From Arsenicibacter sp965247375 (GTDB lineage: Bacteria; Bacteroidota; Bacteroidia; Cytophagales; Spirosomataceae): DNA of 64,000 bases. The stretch covers positions 190,024-254,023 of the forward strand of contig CBDFHU010000161.1 in NCBI GenBank assembly GCA_965247375.1, written 5' to 3'. Made by a program: the position numbers and the translations under genes. The notes beneath the pieces are model-generated. The model had not been told where the DNA came from. It saw nothing but the letters and a program-made list of their open reading frames with translations, and did not search any database. Shown here one piece after another: positions 8,403-17,141 of the stretch (positions are counted from its first letter, which is position 1; every line of letters begins with the position of its first letter).

Positions 8403-9437
8403 ATGGTAACCAACACAGCTGATCTCAAAGTACAATACGCAGCCTATAAACTGGAAAATCCGAAAAGCCGCATCCGCGAAGCCGCGGCCCAACTCCATGT
8501 CAGCGAAGCCGAACTGGTAGCCACCGGTGTTGGCGAAACAGCCATCCGTCTGGCAGGCGATTTCCGCGAATTACTGAAACAAGTGACAGCGCTTGGGCAT
8601 GTGATGGCCCTGACCCGAAACGACAGCGTGGTCCACGAGCGCAAAGGAGTCTATGAGAAGGTTTCCTTTACCGGACAAATGGGCCTCGTCCTTGGCGACG
8701 ACATTGACCTGCGGCTGTTTATGAGCAGCTGGGCATTCGGCTTTGCCGTCAATGAAAACGACCGCCGGAGCCTGCAGTTCTTCACGGCCGACGGCGAGGC
8801 CGTGCATAAAATTTACCTGACCGAACACAGTAATCAGGCGGCGTATAACGAGCTTGTCGAAGCCTTCCAGGCACCCGATCAACCTTCTTTTTTAGTAACT
8901 ATTCCTGCCCCCAACCCTTCACCCGAAACGCCCGACAGCGATATTGCCGTAACTGAATTTCAGGACGCCTGGCGCAACCTCCAGGATACCCACGACTTCT
9001 TCGGTATGCTGCGGAAATTTAAAGTAGCCCGCCTGCAGGCCATGCGGCTCGCGCCCGAAGGCCTGGCCACCCAAACGTCTATGGAAGCCGTCCGGGCGGT
9101 GTTCGGGCGGGTTTCCGAAACCGGCCAGCCGATTATGGTTTTTGTCGGCAATCGTGGCTGCATTCAGATTCATACCGGACCGGTGAAAAAACTGGTCACA
9201 ATGGGGCCGTGGTTTAATGTGCTCGATCCGGCGTTTAACCTGCACCTCCGCGAAGATCACGTAGCCTCGGCGTGGGTAGTGAAAAAGCCGACGGCCGATG
9301 GCATTGTGACCAGTCTTGAACTGTTTGACGCTACCGGTGCTCAGATTGCCCAGATTTTCGGCAAACGTAAACCTGGCCAGCCGGAACAACCAGAGTGGCA
9401 GCAAGTTGTAGCCGACCTGGCCCTGTCAACGCATTAA
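8403..9437 (+). CDS. hmuS: Cytoplasmic haem-degrading/haem-transfer factor HmuS (HemS family)
   Basis: 344 residues, the size of HemS/HmuS/ChuS proteins (340-350), built from two repeated halves. The segment VVHERKGVYEKV near residues 78-89 is the haem-binding loop signature of the first half, and IMVFVGNRGCIQIHTGPV in the second half is the matching strand-loop. It takes haem from the importer and either degrades it to release iron or passes it on. It lies between hmuV and the receptor gene, which starts 4 bp downstream. Confidence 0.9.
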   Translation: MVTNTADLKVQYAAYKLENPKSRIREAAAQLHVSEAELVATGVGETAIRLAGDFRELLKQVTALGHVMALTRNDSVVHERKGVYEKVSFTGQMGLVLGDDIDLRLFMSSWAFGFAVNENDRRSLQFFTADGEAVHKIYLTEHSNQAAYNELVEAFQAPDQPSFLVTIPAPNPSPETPDSDIAVTEFQDAWRNLQDTHDFFGMLRKFKVARLQAMRLAPEGLATQTSMEAVRAVFGRVSETGQPIMVFVGNRGCIQIHTGPVKKLVTMGPWFNVLDPAFNLHLREDHVASAWVVKKPTADGIVTSLELFDATGAQIAQIFGKRKPGQPEQPEWQQVVADLALSTH

Positions 9438-9441
9438 TGCC

Positions 9442-11583
9442 ATGCCAACGTTACTGAATGCGTTTCTTTTCGCTGTGCTACAGGTCGGGGGCACGTCCGG
9501 TCCGCTACAACCGGATCGCCCCCAACCCCGCACGGATTCCTTAAAAAGCCGGAAACTGGATGAAGTTGTCGTGACGGCCACCCGCACCGAGCGCCCGATG
9601 GGTGCCCTGCCCATGCCGGTGACCGTTATCGGGAAGCAGCAAATCCGGCAAATGGGGTCGTTGCGGCTTAACGATGTGTTGCAGGAACAAACCGGTCTCG
9701 CTATCGTTACCGACCACGGACAGGGCGTACAGATTCAGGGGTTCGCTCCGGAATATACTCTGATTCTGCTCGACGGCGAACCCCTGATCGGCCGCACGGC
9801 CGGCACGCTGGAACTCAACCGGCTGGCAGTCGGCAACATTAAACAAATTGAAATTGTCAAAGGCCCGTCGTCGAGTCTGTATGGTTCCGAGGCGCTGGCC
9901 GGTGTCATCAATATCATTACCGACAATGCAGGCAATTCGGGACGCCGGCAAACCAATGCCTCGGTGTCAGCCCGCTACGGGGCCAACCGCACCAGCGATC
10001 TGGCCGGTGACCTGGGCCTGCGCCGTGGCAAAATCGGGGTGTATGCCTTCGCTAACCGGTACGGTTCGGCGGGGTATGATCTCTCGCCCGAAACGGCGGG
10101 CAATACCGTATCGCCGTTTGCCAACTATACATTCAGCGGCCGCGTAACGGCCGATATCAGCAGCCAGCTAAAGCTTAGTGTCTCGGGACGATCATTTAGT
10201 GAGAAACAGGAAAATCGTTACGAAGCCACGGCGGGTTCAGTTGTGGTCGGGCCGAGCATGATCTCCGACCGCAATCTGAATCCTGTTCTTACCTACCGCC
10301 CCAATCAGCACTGGAAGCTGACCGGCCGGTTCTACGGCAGCTATTACCGCACCGAAACCGACCTCCGCTACCAGAACGACGGCAAACTGTATGACCAGAG
10401 TTTTTTTGAGCAACGCTTTAACCGGCCCGAGGTACAGATCGATCATTACCTCAACCGGAAACATTTGCTGACGCTGGGTGTCGGGTATAACGCTGAAAGT
10501 GTGGTGGCTACGCGCTATACCGACCGGCAGCGGTTCAGTAACCGGTACGCGTATCTCCAGTATGAGTGGCTGCCCAACCGGCGGTGGGACATCATCATCG
10601 GCGGACGGTTCGACAACCATTCGCAGTATGCCAGTCAGTTCAGCCCGAAAGCGTCGGCGCGGTTCGAACTCTCCCCGACCCTTGCCTTGCGCGGCAGTAC
10701 CGGCGTCGGATTCAAAGCGCCGGACTTCCGGCAGCTCTATCTCAACTTTGATAATTCGGTGGTCGGCTACAGCGTTTTCGGAACCCATGAGCTGGTCAAC
10801 AGCCTGTCCCGGTTACAGCAACTGGGCCAGATTGCGGAGGTACTTACCGATCCGGCTCAGTTCAGCGACATCCGTGCCGAAAGCTCCGTGGCCTATAACC
10901 TCGGGGTGACGGCGGATTTGAATGCAGCCTACAAGTTGCCGGTTACGTTTAGCGTCAATCTCTTCCGGAACGACATCCGCGACCTGATTGAAACCAGAGC
11001 GGTTGCCCTGAAAACCAACGGGCAAAGCGTATTCAGCTATGTTAATCTCAACCGCGTCTTTACGCAGGGCGCCGAATTCGATGGCAGCTACCGGATCACG
11101 GCAGGCAACGGGATCCTAAAGATCAGTGCCGGTTACCAATTCCTGCTAACGGGCGATAAAACGGTGGTTGCGCAGATAAAACGGGGCGACGTCTATCGGC
11201 GCGATCCGGAAACCCTGGCCACCCAACGCGTGAAGCCGGCCGACTATGGCGGATTATACAACCGCTCAAAGCACATGGCCAACATCAAACTGTTTTATGA
11301 GCTGCCGAAGCAGGGCCTGACCGTGAACCTGCGGGGGATCTATCGGGGCCGCTACGGATTTTCGGACCGTAACGGCAACGTGATTCTCGACGCCGCGCCG
11401 GAATATGTGCCGGGCTATATGCTCTGGAACCTGTCGGCCGGTAAAACCATCAGAAGCCTTACGGTTCAGGCCGGCATCGACAACCTGTTCGGGCAGACCA
11501 ACCCGCAATACATCCCAAATCTGGCGGGGCGCCTTTGGTACACCAGCATTCGCTGGAGCATGCCAACACTTGCCAAAAACTAA
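9442..11583 (+). CDS. TonB-dependent outer-membrane receptor (haem, HmuR-like)
   Basis: 713 residues: a short signal peptide, a TonB box region DEVVVTATR near residues 40-48, a plug domain (LNDVLQEQTGLAI, IEIVKGPSSSLYGSEALAGVINI) and a long beta-barrel with alternating aromatic/hydrophilic strands. It ends in an aromatic-rich last strand followed by a short polar tail. It lacks the carboxypeptidase-like N-terminal domain of SusC receptors, so it is a classical siderophore/haem-type receptor. Its position between hmuS and a HmuY-like lipoprotein supports haem or haem-protein uptake driven by TonB. No FRAP/NPNL haem-receptor motif was confidently found. Confidence 0.9.
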   Translation: MPTLLNAFLFAVLQVGGTSGPLQPDRPQPRTDSLKSRKLDEVVVTATRTERPMGALPMPVTVIGKQQIRQMGSLRLNDVLQEQTGLAIVTDHGQGVQIQGFAPEYTLILLDGEPLIGRTAGTLELNRLAVGNIKQIEIVKGPSSSLYGSEALAGVINIITDNAGNSGRRQTNASVSARYGANRTSDLAGDLGLRRGKIGVYAFANRYGSAGYDLSPETAGNTVSPFANYTFSGRVTADISSQLKLSVSGRSFSEKQENRYEATAGSVVVGPSMISDRNLNPVLTYRPNQHWKLTGRFYGSYYRTETDLRYQNDGKLYDQSFFEQRFNRPEVQIDHYLNRKHLLTLGVGYNAESVVATRYTDRQRFSNRYAYLQYEWLPNRRWDIIIGGRFDNHSQYASQFSPKASARFELSPTLALRGSTGVGFKAPDFRQLYLNFDNSVVGYSVFGTHELVNSLSRLQQLGQIAEVLTDPAQFSDIRAESSVAYNLGVTADLNAAYKLPVTFSVNLFRNDIRDLIETRAVALKTNGQSVFSYVNLNRVFTQGAEFDGSYRITAGNGILKISAGYQFLLTGDKTVVAQIKRGDVYRRDPETLATQRVKPADYGGLYNRSKHMANIKLFYELPKQGLTVNLRGIYRGRYGFSDRNGNVILDAAPEYVPGYMLWNLSAGKTIRSLTVQAGIDNLFGQTNPQYIPNLAGRLWYTSIRWSMPTLAKN

Positions 11584-11611
11584 TTAACAACCTTTATTTT
11601 CCAGTATATCT

Positions 11612-12241
11612 ATGAAACGCGTACATCTTTCACTCGCCGTCGGTCTGTTCAGTGCCATCAGCTTTTTCAACTGCACAAATGATGATAATACACCGACCGT
11701 TCAGCCGGTACAATCGCAGACGGTCAAAAACCTCGCCGCTGATCCCGTGACGATTGATCCGCAGACGGGTCAGCCGGGCGCCGGTACCGGCAAGTATACC
11801 CTGTTCAGTCTGAAAGACGGCAAGCAGATTGCCAACAGCGATTCGGCCTCCAACAAGTGGGACATCGGTTTCAGGGGCACAACCATTATTGTTAACGGCG
11901 GGGCCATCCGGTCGGGTCAGGGAGGTGCGTATATCCATACCGGCACATTTGAGGAATTAACCAGCGTTCCGGAAAGCGTCACATTCGCAACCGATCAGAG
12001 CAGTTCGCAGCTGGCTATACCAACCGGATCGGGTAAGGGTTGGTACAATTACGCGAATACAATTGTTTCGCCGATTCCAGGCAAAGTCCTGATTCTGAAG
12101 ACCGGCGACGGTAAATATGCCAAACTGGAGGTCCTTAGCTATTATAAGGATGCGCCGGCAACCCCGACCGCTACCAGCGAAAGCCGCTACTTTACCTTCC
12201 GCTATGTTTACCAGCCGGATGGCAGCAAAAAACTGAATTAG
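11612..12241 (+). CDS. HmuY-like haem-binding lipoprotein
   Basis: 209 residues. Residues 1-21 are a lipoprotein signal with Cys21 in SFFNC, followed by a short acidic stretch (TNDDN), then a HmuY-type beta-rich domain. Recognisable features are KYTLFSLKDGKQI, the SNKWDIGFRGTTIIVNGG strand and the C-terminal SRYFTFRYVYQPDGSK strand. In Porphyromonas, HmuY is exported to the surface and captures haem for the HmuR receptor; the preceding receptor gene fits that pairing. Last gene of the hmu operon. The haem ligands (His/His or Met/Met) could not be assigned. Confidence 0.85.
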   Translation: MKRVHLSLAVGLFSAISFFNCTNDDNTPTVQPVQSQTVKNLAADPVTIDPQTGQPGAGTGKYTLFSLKDGKQIANSDSASNKWDIGFRGTTIIVNGGAIRSGQGGAYIHTGTFEELTSVPESVTFATDQSSSQLAIPTGSGKGWYNYANTIVSPIPGKVLILKTGDGKYAKLEVLSYYKDAPATPTATSESRYFTFRYVYQPDGSKKLN

Positions 12242-12408
12242 ACCGCCGGTACCGGCCTCTATCTCATAGCAAACGGATTGTCAGCAAAGCCGTATACCTC
12301 TGGTGTACGGCCTTCTTATCTTAGGAGACACCTTTTGTTTTTTCGTTACTTGAAATGCATAATGTGATGTTTTTGTGCTAGTTTCGGCTGCATTTCTATG
12401 GCAATGCG

Positions 12409-12436
12409 GCAGAGACGCAAAATATTGCGTCTCTGC
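12409..12436. repeat. Perfect 12-bp intergenic palindrome
   Basis: GCAGAGACGCAA and its exact complement flank a 4-base AATA loop between the hmu operon and the M28 peptidase gene. No T-tract follows, so it is not an obvious terminator. Similar AGAGACGC...GCGTCTCT palindromes are known as dispersed elements in Cytophagales and cyanobacteria (from memory). The surrounding 12242-12465 contains no coding sequence that I can support. Confidence 0.6.
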
Positions 12437-12465
12437 AGGATGTACTCGTTAACAAACACAATTCT

Positions 12466-14043
12466 ATGCAAAAACAACTCCTTCTCTCCGGCCTTCTGGC
12501 CACTACGACACTTTTTGCGTTCGGGCAGGATGAAAAAATTGACCTTCAGATGATGCAGAAAATCCGGGAAGAGGGTCTTCAGCGGTCGAAGGTTATGGAA
12601 ACAGCCTTTTATCTGACCGATGTAAACGGCCCGCGCCTGCAAGGTCCCGGCTTTATGAAAGCTGCCAACTGGACCAAAAACAAACTGGCTGAATGGGGAC
12701 TACAGAATGCCCGCCTCGAATCGTGGGGCGAATGGGGTAAAGGCTGGGAAGTTGAGCGGTGCTACATCGCGATGACGGCGCCGTATTACAAATCAATGAT
12801 TGCCGTACCGCGTGCCTGGAGCGGCAGTACCAACAAGCTGCAACAGGCCGAAATTCTTTACATCAGCGACTCCGATACAACGGCGCTCGAATCGTACCGC
12901 AGCAAACTCAAAAACAAGGTGATCCTGATCGATCAGTCGTTTACCGGCAAACCATCCTTCAAAGCCGATGCTGACCGCTTTACGGACGAAGACCTGGCCA
13001 AAATGGCCGCTGAAACGCCGGCAGCCGGTGGTCGCGGTGGCCGGAACGGGGCCGATTCAACCTACCGCAACATGATTCAGGCGATGCGTACCCGCAACTC
13101 CTTCAACCAGAAAATGCGGAAACTGGCCAAACTGGAAGGTGCACTCGGCATCCTGAATACGACCCAGACCAGTAAAGACGGTACACTGTTCGTAAGCGGT
13201 GATTATGCCAACGCAGCCCTCGGGTCAACCCAGGACGATCTGGCCGATCTGTCCATTTCGATGGAAGACTACATGACGCTGTGCCGGTTGATGAAAGCCA
13301 ATGTACCGGTTAAGCTGGAACTGGACGTAAAAACGAAATTCCATACGGCCGATACCAAAGGCTATAACGTACTGGCCGAACTGCCGGGCACTGACCCTAA
13401 ACTGAAAGATGAAGTGGTGATGCTGGGCGCTCACCTCGACTCATGGCATGCGGCAACCGGCGCAACCGACAACGCCGCCGGTTCGGCCGTGATGATGGAA
13501 GCGGTCCGCATTCTGAAAGCGCTGGGCGTAAAACCGCGCCGTACGATCCGGCTGGCGCTCTGGAGCGGGGAAGAACAAGGGCTGCACGGGTCAAAAAATT
13601 ACGTGACCAAACATCTGGTTGACGCCAATAACAAACTGACGAAGGAAGGTGAGAGTCTGGCAGGCTACTTTAACGTAGATAACGGCACCGGTAAAATCCG
13701 CGGGATCTATTCGCAGAATAACACCGATGCAACCCCGATCTTTACCCAGTGGCTGAAACCGTTCCACGACCTGGGCGCAACCACCGTGGCACAGCGCAGC
13801 AGCGGCGGCACCGATCACGTATCGTTCGACCGCGCCGGTCTGTCAGGCTTCGGCTTTATTCAGGACCGGATCGAGTATGATACCCGTACACACCATACCA
13901 ATATGGATACCTACGATCACCTGCAGCCGGACGACCTGAAACAGGCGGCGACCATTGTTGCGGCGTTTATTTACAATGCGGCGATGCGTGATCAGAAATT
14001 ACCGATGAAGACACCGGTGACAGCGATGCAATCGGCCCGGTAA
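12466..14043 (+). CDS. M28 family zinc metallopeptidase, secreted
   Basis: 525 residues with a cleavable signal (1-20, ending FAFGQ). The M28 aminopeptidase domain carries two-zinc ligand motifs: GAHLDSWH near residue 322, the ATDNAAGSA Asp, the catalytic pair in SGEEQGLHGS, an Asp in FNVDNGTG, and a His in SGGTDHVSFD. A PA-like insert with TPAAGGRGGRNG lies before the catalytic part. It likely removes N-terminal residues from peptides in the periplasm or outside the cell. Monocistronic; the noncoding region downstream ends in a hairpin shared with the opposing gene. Confidence 0.9.
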   Translation: MQKQLLLSGLLATTTLFAFGQDEKIDLQMMQKIREEGLQRSKVMETAFYLTDVNGPRLQGPGFMKAANWTKNKLAEWGLQNARLESWGEWGKGWEVERCYIAMTAPYYKSMIAVPRAWSGSTNKLQQAEILYISDSDTTALESYRSKLKNKVILIDQSFTGKPSFKADADRFTDEDLAKMAAETPAAGGRGGRNGADSTYRNMIQAMRTRNSFNQKMRKLAKLEGALGILNTTQTSKDGTLFVSGDYANAALGSTQDDLADLSISMEDYMTLCRLMKANVPVKLELDVKTKFHTADTKGYNVLAELPGTDPKLKDEVVMLGAHLDSWHAATGATDNAAGSAVMMEAVRILKALGVKPRRTIRLALWSGEEQGLHGSKNYVTKHLVDANNKLTKEGESLAGYFNVDNGTGKIRGIYSQNNTDATPIFTQWLKPFHDLGATTVAQRSSGGTDHVSFDRAGLSGFGFIQDRIEYDTRTHHTNMDTYDHLQPDDLKQAATIVAAFIYNAAMRDQKLPMKTPVTAMQSAR

Positions 14044-14256
14044 ACTTTTTTCAGACCGTTTACAAAAAAAACGGGTAAATAACAGTATGTAGGTTGATGA
14101 ATACCCTTATATAGACGTATACGCTTAGTGCGTAAGACCACGTAACGTCTGTTTATACACTCATCAAACATGCTATTTGCTCAATTTGCTGAACATTCAG
14201 TAACGGTTTCCCCGTTTTCAGATAAAGAGTTTAGATTGTTTAGGTTAAGAAAATGT

Positions 14257-14290
14257 AAAAACCACTCCCTCGATGAAGGAGTGGTTTTTT
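14257..14290. terminator. Bidirectional intrinsic terminator
   Basis: Stem ACCACTCC / GGAGTGGT (14261-14268 with 14278-14285), flanked by A on the left and a T-tract on the right, can end transcription both from the M28 peptidase side and from the convergent dehydrogenase. Confidence 0.8.
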
Positions 14291-14310
14291 GTTTTATTGC
14301 GTTGTAAGGC

Positions 14311-15519
14311 TTAGTACTCGTGCGGCAGCGTGATATTCACACGGTCCTGCACCGGTAAGCCCTGGACATTCATCTCCTCGATAAACGGATCCGGATCCAT
14401 TTCTTCGCAGTTCCAGACACCCGGTTTGTTCCAGATGCCTTTCAGCATCAGCATCGCACCGATCATGGCCGGTACGCCGGTTGTATAACTTACCGCCTGG
14501 CCGCGTACCTCTTTATAGGTCTCCGCATGGTCGCAGTTGTTCCAGATAAAATACGTTTTCTCCTGACCGTCCTTAATACCTTTGATCTGGCAACCGATTG
14601 AGGTCTGGCCGGTATAGTTTTCGCCGAGCGAATCCGGTGCCGGTAATACGGCTTTCAGGAATTCGAGCGGTACAATATCGACACCCTGGAATTTAATCGG
14701 CTGAATGCTGGTCATGCCTACGTTCTGCAACACCTCCAGGTGCGTCAGGTACGCCTGGCCGAAGGTCATCCAGAAACGGGCGCGTTTCAGAGTCGGGAAG
14801 TTTTTCACCAGCGACTCTAGTTCTTCGTGATACAGCACGTATGACTCACGGGCACCGATTTCAGGATATTCGATTGGTTTGTGAATCGACATGGCCGGAA
14901 TTTCCACCCACTCGCCGTTTTCCCAGTAACGGCCAGGCTGCGTAATTTCACGGATGTTAATTTCAGGGTTAAAGTTGGTAGCAAATGCCTTGCCGTGGTT
15001 GCCCGCATTACAATCGACGATATCGAGGTAATGCATCTCGTCGAAGTGGTGTTTAGCGGCATAGGCCGTAAATACCTGCGTTGCGCCCGGGTCGAAACCA
15101 CAACCCAGCAGGGCCATGATACCAGCCTGCTCAAAGCGCTCTTTATAAGCCCACTGCCAGCTGTATTCGAACTTAGCGACATCTTTCGGCTCGTAGTTGG
15201 CCGTATCCAGATAGTTGACACCTGTTTCCAGACAGGCATCCATGATCGGGAGATCCTGGTAAGGGAGTGCAACGTTGATGACCAGTACCGGCCGGAACTG
15301 CTTAATCAGCGCAACCAGCTCAGGCACTACGTCGGCATCTACCTGCGCAGTCTGAATCGTTACGCCGTGCATTTCCTGAATTTCGGCTGCAATCCGGTCA
15401 CATTTTGCCTTTGTACGGCTGGCCAGCATGATGTCAGTAAAGACGTCAGCGTTCATGGCGCACTTATGTGCAACCACGCTGCCAACCCCTCCTGCACCAA
15501 TAATGAGCACTTTTGCCAT
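14311..15519 (-). CDS. Saccharopine dehydrogenase-like, probable carboxynorspermidine/carboxyspermidine dehydrogenase
   Basis: 402 residues. An N-terminal Rossmann fold (VLIIGAGGVGSVVAHKCA, residues 4-21) and the LYS9/saccharopine-dehydrogenase C-terminal fold are clear. Segments such as LGCGFDPGATQVFTAYA and YFIWNNCDH match the carboxynorspermidine synthase branch, which condenses aspartate semialdehyde with a diamine in the alternative polyamine pathway. The partner decarboxylase (NspC) is not in this window. A TATCTTTG element lies about 40 bp upstream. Function is from family resemblance. Confidence 0.82.
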   Translation of the reverse strand: MAKVLIIGAGGVGSVVAHKCAMNADVFTDIMLASRTKAKCDRIAAEIQEMHGVTIQTAQVDADVVPELVALIKQFRPVLVINVALPYQDLPIMDACLETGVNYLDTANYEPKDVAKFEYSWQWAYKERFEQAGIMALLGCGFDPGATQVFTAYAAKHHFDEMHYLDIVDCNAGNHGKAFATNFNPEINIREITQPGRYWENGEWVEIPAMSIHKPIEYPEIGARESYVLYHEELESLVKNFPTLKRARFWMTFGQAYLTHLEVLQNVGMTSIQPIKFQGVDIVPLEFLKAVLPAPDSLGENYTGQTSIGCQIKGIKDGQEKTYFIWNNCDHAETYKEVRGQAVSYTTGVPAMIGAMLMLKGIWNKPGVWNCEEMDPDPFIEEMNVQGLPVQDRVNITLPHEY

Positions 15520-15559
15520 GTTAATCGAATGGTTTGTTGTCGTTGTAATGATTTGGGCG

Positions 15560-15567
15560 CAAAGATA
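15560..15567 (-). promoter_or_regulatory. -7 element (TATCTTTG) of the dehydrogenase gene
   Basis: TATCTTTG on the minus strand matches the Bacteroidota TAnnTTTG consensus and gives a leader of roughly 35 nt to the ATG at 15519. Confidence 0.55.
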
Positions 15568-15685
15568 GTCCTTATTTGCGGGATAAAGCAGTGATAAATA
15601 AAGACAAGGAAGTTTGTTACTGAAACAATATTTATGTATATTCGTTTAGTAGATTATCTCTCTTTCTTTAAATCACTCAAACGTT

Positions 15686-16117
15686 ATGAAACTGGCATCT
15701 TCTCTTGGCTCTTTTGAACTTTCGATTCTGGGTTATAGCCAGCAAGGCAGCAACTGGCGGGGCCGCAACAACCTTAACTGCCGCGTATCAACGCTGTGGC
15801 AGAAAAATACCGATACGCAGACCGCTCCGCTACAAACGTATGAACTTGCCCGTTTACTAACCGACCTGGAGGCCTTGCTTTCGCGCAGAACATCGCGGAT
15901 TTCGACCAATTTTGCCGAACCGGGCCTGAGCGTTGATATCTCAGCGTTGCCTAACCAAACTTATGCCTGCCAGATTCAGCTTGATCACGACCTGACGCCA
16001 TCGTGGAATGCCTATCCTGACTTTCCGGTTGAAATGAGCATGGTACTGACCCGTATCCAGCTTGAAGAGGTAATTTCCCAGCTCAGCCGCCAGTTAGCCG
16101 CCTTTCCTGAGCGTTAA
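15686..16117 (+). CDS. Uncharacterised 143-residue protein
   Basis: No signal peptide or membrane segment. It starts FELSILGYSQQGSNW and has a strongly predicted LQTYELARLLTDLEALL helix, then beta-strands. The combination 'L-x-I-x-GY ... NW ... elements followed by an E-L helix' vaguely resembles WapI-type immunity-like proteins, but no toxin gene is adjacent and I do not claim the family. The start ATG (15686) is preceded by an AT-rich leader and the coding bias agrees with the surroundings. Function unknown. Confidence 0.6.
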   Translation: MKLASSLGSFELSILGYSQQGSNWRGRNNLNCRVSTLWQKNTDTQTAPLQTYELARLLTDLEALLSRRTSRISTNFAEPGLSVDISALPNQTYACQIQLDHDLTPSWNAYPDFPVEMSMVLTRIQLEEVISQLSRQLAAFPER

Positions 16118-16431
16118 CAGTTTAGAAAGGTGAGTAAATAAAAAATACTTTTAAGATACTCTTTATACTTTAAGTTGTTTTTGCCATAATTGTAGTCTCA
16201 AACGGTTTTTTCTCCCCAAACCGTTTCAGCTATGCTGGCAAAAACAACTTTTTTCTGCTCTATAGTACAATACCAATACTTTTTTTTGCGATATCAACAT
16301 AAATACGCGTTACCACTTGGTAACATAGGGTATTTTTTACATTTTTGTAACGTATATCGTAAAAAGATATAATCAGAATCGTTAACTAACCTGGCTAATC
16401 TTACACAAACTACCTAAATGCAATTTCACCT
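16118..16431. other. 314-bp noncoding gap with a large hairpin
   Basis: Between the uncharacterised gene and the tetR gene. It is very AT-rich, with no coding sequence seen. It contains the long inverted repeat annotated at 16172-16256, and the remainder presumably carries the tetR promoter, although no clear TAnnTTTG element was found. Confidence 0.6.
16172..16256 (+). terminator. Large hairpin with trailing T-tract
   Basis: Outer arms AAGTTGTTTTTGCCA (16172-16186) and TGGCAAAAACAACTT (16236-16250) are perfect 15-bp complements. Inside them a second stem, AAACGGTTT / AAACCGTTT (16200-16208, 16218-16226), is separated by partly matched bases. T residues follow the outer arm, so it may act as a terminator, but the two-stem layout is larger than usual. 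Confidence 0.6.
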
Positions 16432-17082
16432 ATGAAAGTTGTAAAGAGACGTAATCGTGCTATGACGATGGAGCGGATTCTGCGGGCAACCGGAGAAGTT
16501 ATCGCAGAACGGGGAACTGAAAAAGCGGGCATTAATTCAATAGCCGAAAAGGCTCAGGTCAACAAAGTATTGATTTACCGCTACTTCGGTGGCTGGAACG
16601 GACTGCTGGAAGCCTATGTTCAACGCGGCTTTTTTCTGTCGATGTTTAATGACAAATACACCGACACGTTACCGGCCAACATCCCGCCTGCCGACCGCGA
16701 CAAAGTATGGTCTGAGTACATTCTCGGTCTGACGCGTGAATTCCGTTCCCGAAAATCGTCGCAGGACCTGGTGCGCTGGGAAATGAGCCACGGCGAAACT
16801 GAACTGGCCCGCCGTATTGCCCAGTTCCGGAGCGAAGCCTACGCCAAAATGATCCAGAAACTGGCCCCCTATCCGGATTATGACCCGACGAGCATCACTG
16901 CCATTATTCTGGCCGGTATCACCTACCTGACGCTGCTGTCTGACCAGGGCAATCCGTTTATCGGCATTGACCTGCAAAGTGAAGCTGGCTGGGACCGCAT
17001 CGAAAAAGGCGTTGAGCGTATTCACCGCAGCCTGAACCGCTCGCTGATTGAGAAAGAAGAAGAGGAAGCTGCTGCCAAATAA
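16432..17082 (+). CDS. TetR/AcrR family transcriptional regulator
   Basis: 216 residues. The N-terminal helix-turn-helix (RILRATGEVIAERGTEKAGINSIAEKAQVNKVLIYRYFG) spans about residues 14-53, and the C-terminal ligand domain is helical. The highly acidic tail EKEEEEAAAK is unusual. No neighbouring pump gene is present, so its target is unclear. A strong terminator follows. Confidence 0.88.
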   Translation: MKVVKRRNRAMTMERILRATGEVIAERGTEKAGINSIAEKAQVNKVLIYRYFGGWNGLLEAYVQRGFFLSMFNDKYTDTLPANIPPADRDKVWSEYILGLTREFRSRKSSQDLVRWEMSHGETELARRIAQFRSEAYAKMIQKLAPYPDYDPTSITAIILAGITYLTLLSDQGNPFIGIDLQSEAGWDRIEKGVERIHRSLNRSLIEKEEEEAAAK

Positions 17083-17098
17083 AGCCGCTTCGGTATAT

Positions 17099-17141
17099 AA
17101 ACCAAAAGCGCCCGGTTCAGTGAACCGGGCGCTTTTGGTTT
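17099..17141. terminator. Strong bidirectional terminator
   Basis: A 20-bp perfect stem, AAACCAAAAGCGCCCGGTTC with its complement, and an AGT loop sits between the convergent tetR and aminopeptidase genes. A/T flanks on both sides allow termination in both directions; the right arm overlaps the aminopeptidase stop codon by two bases. Confidence 0.9.

Noticed and set aside
14881..15594. 237-codon plus-strand frame
   Set aside because: Antisense of the carboxynorspermidine dehydrogenase-like gene, which has clear motifs.
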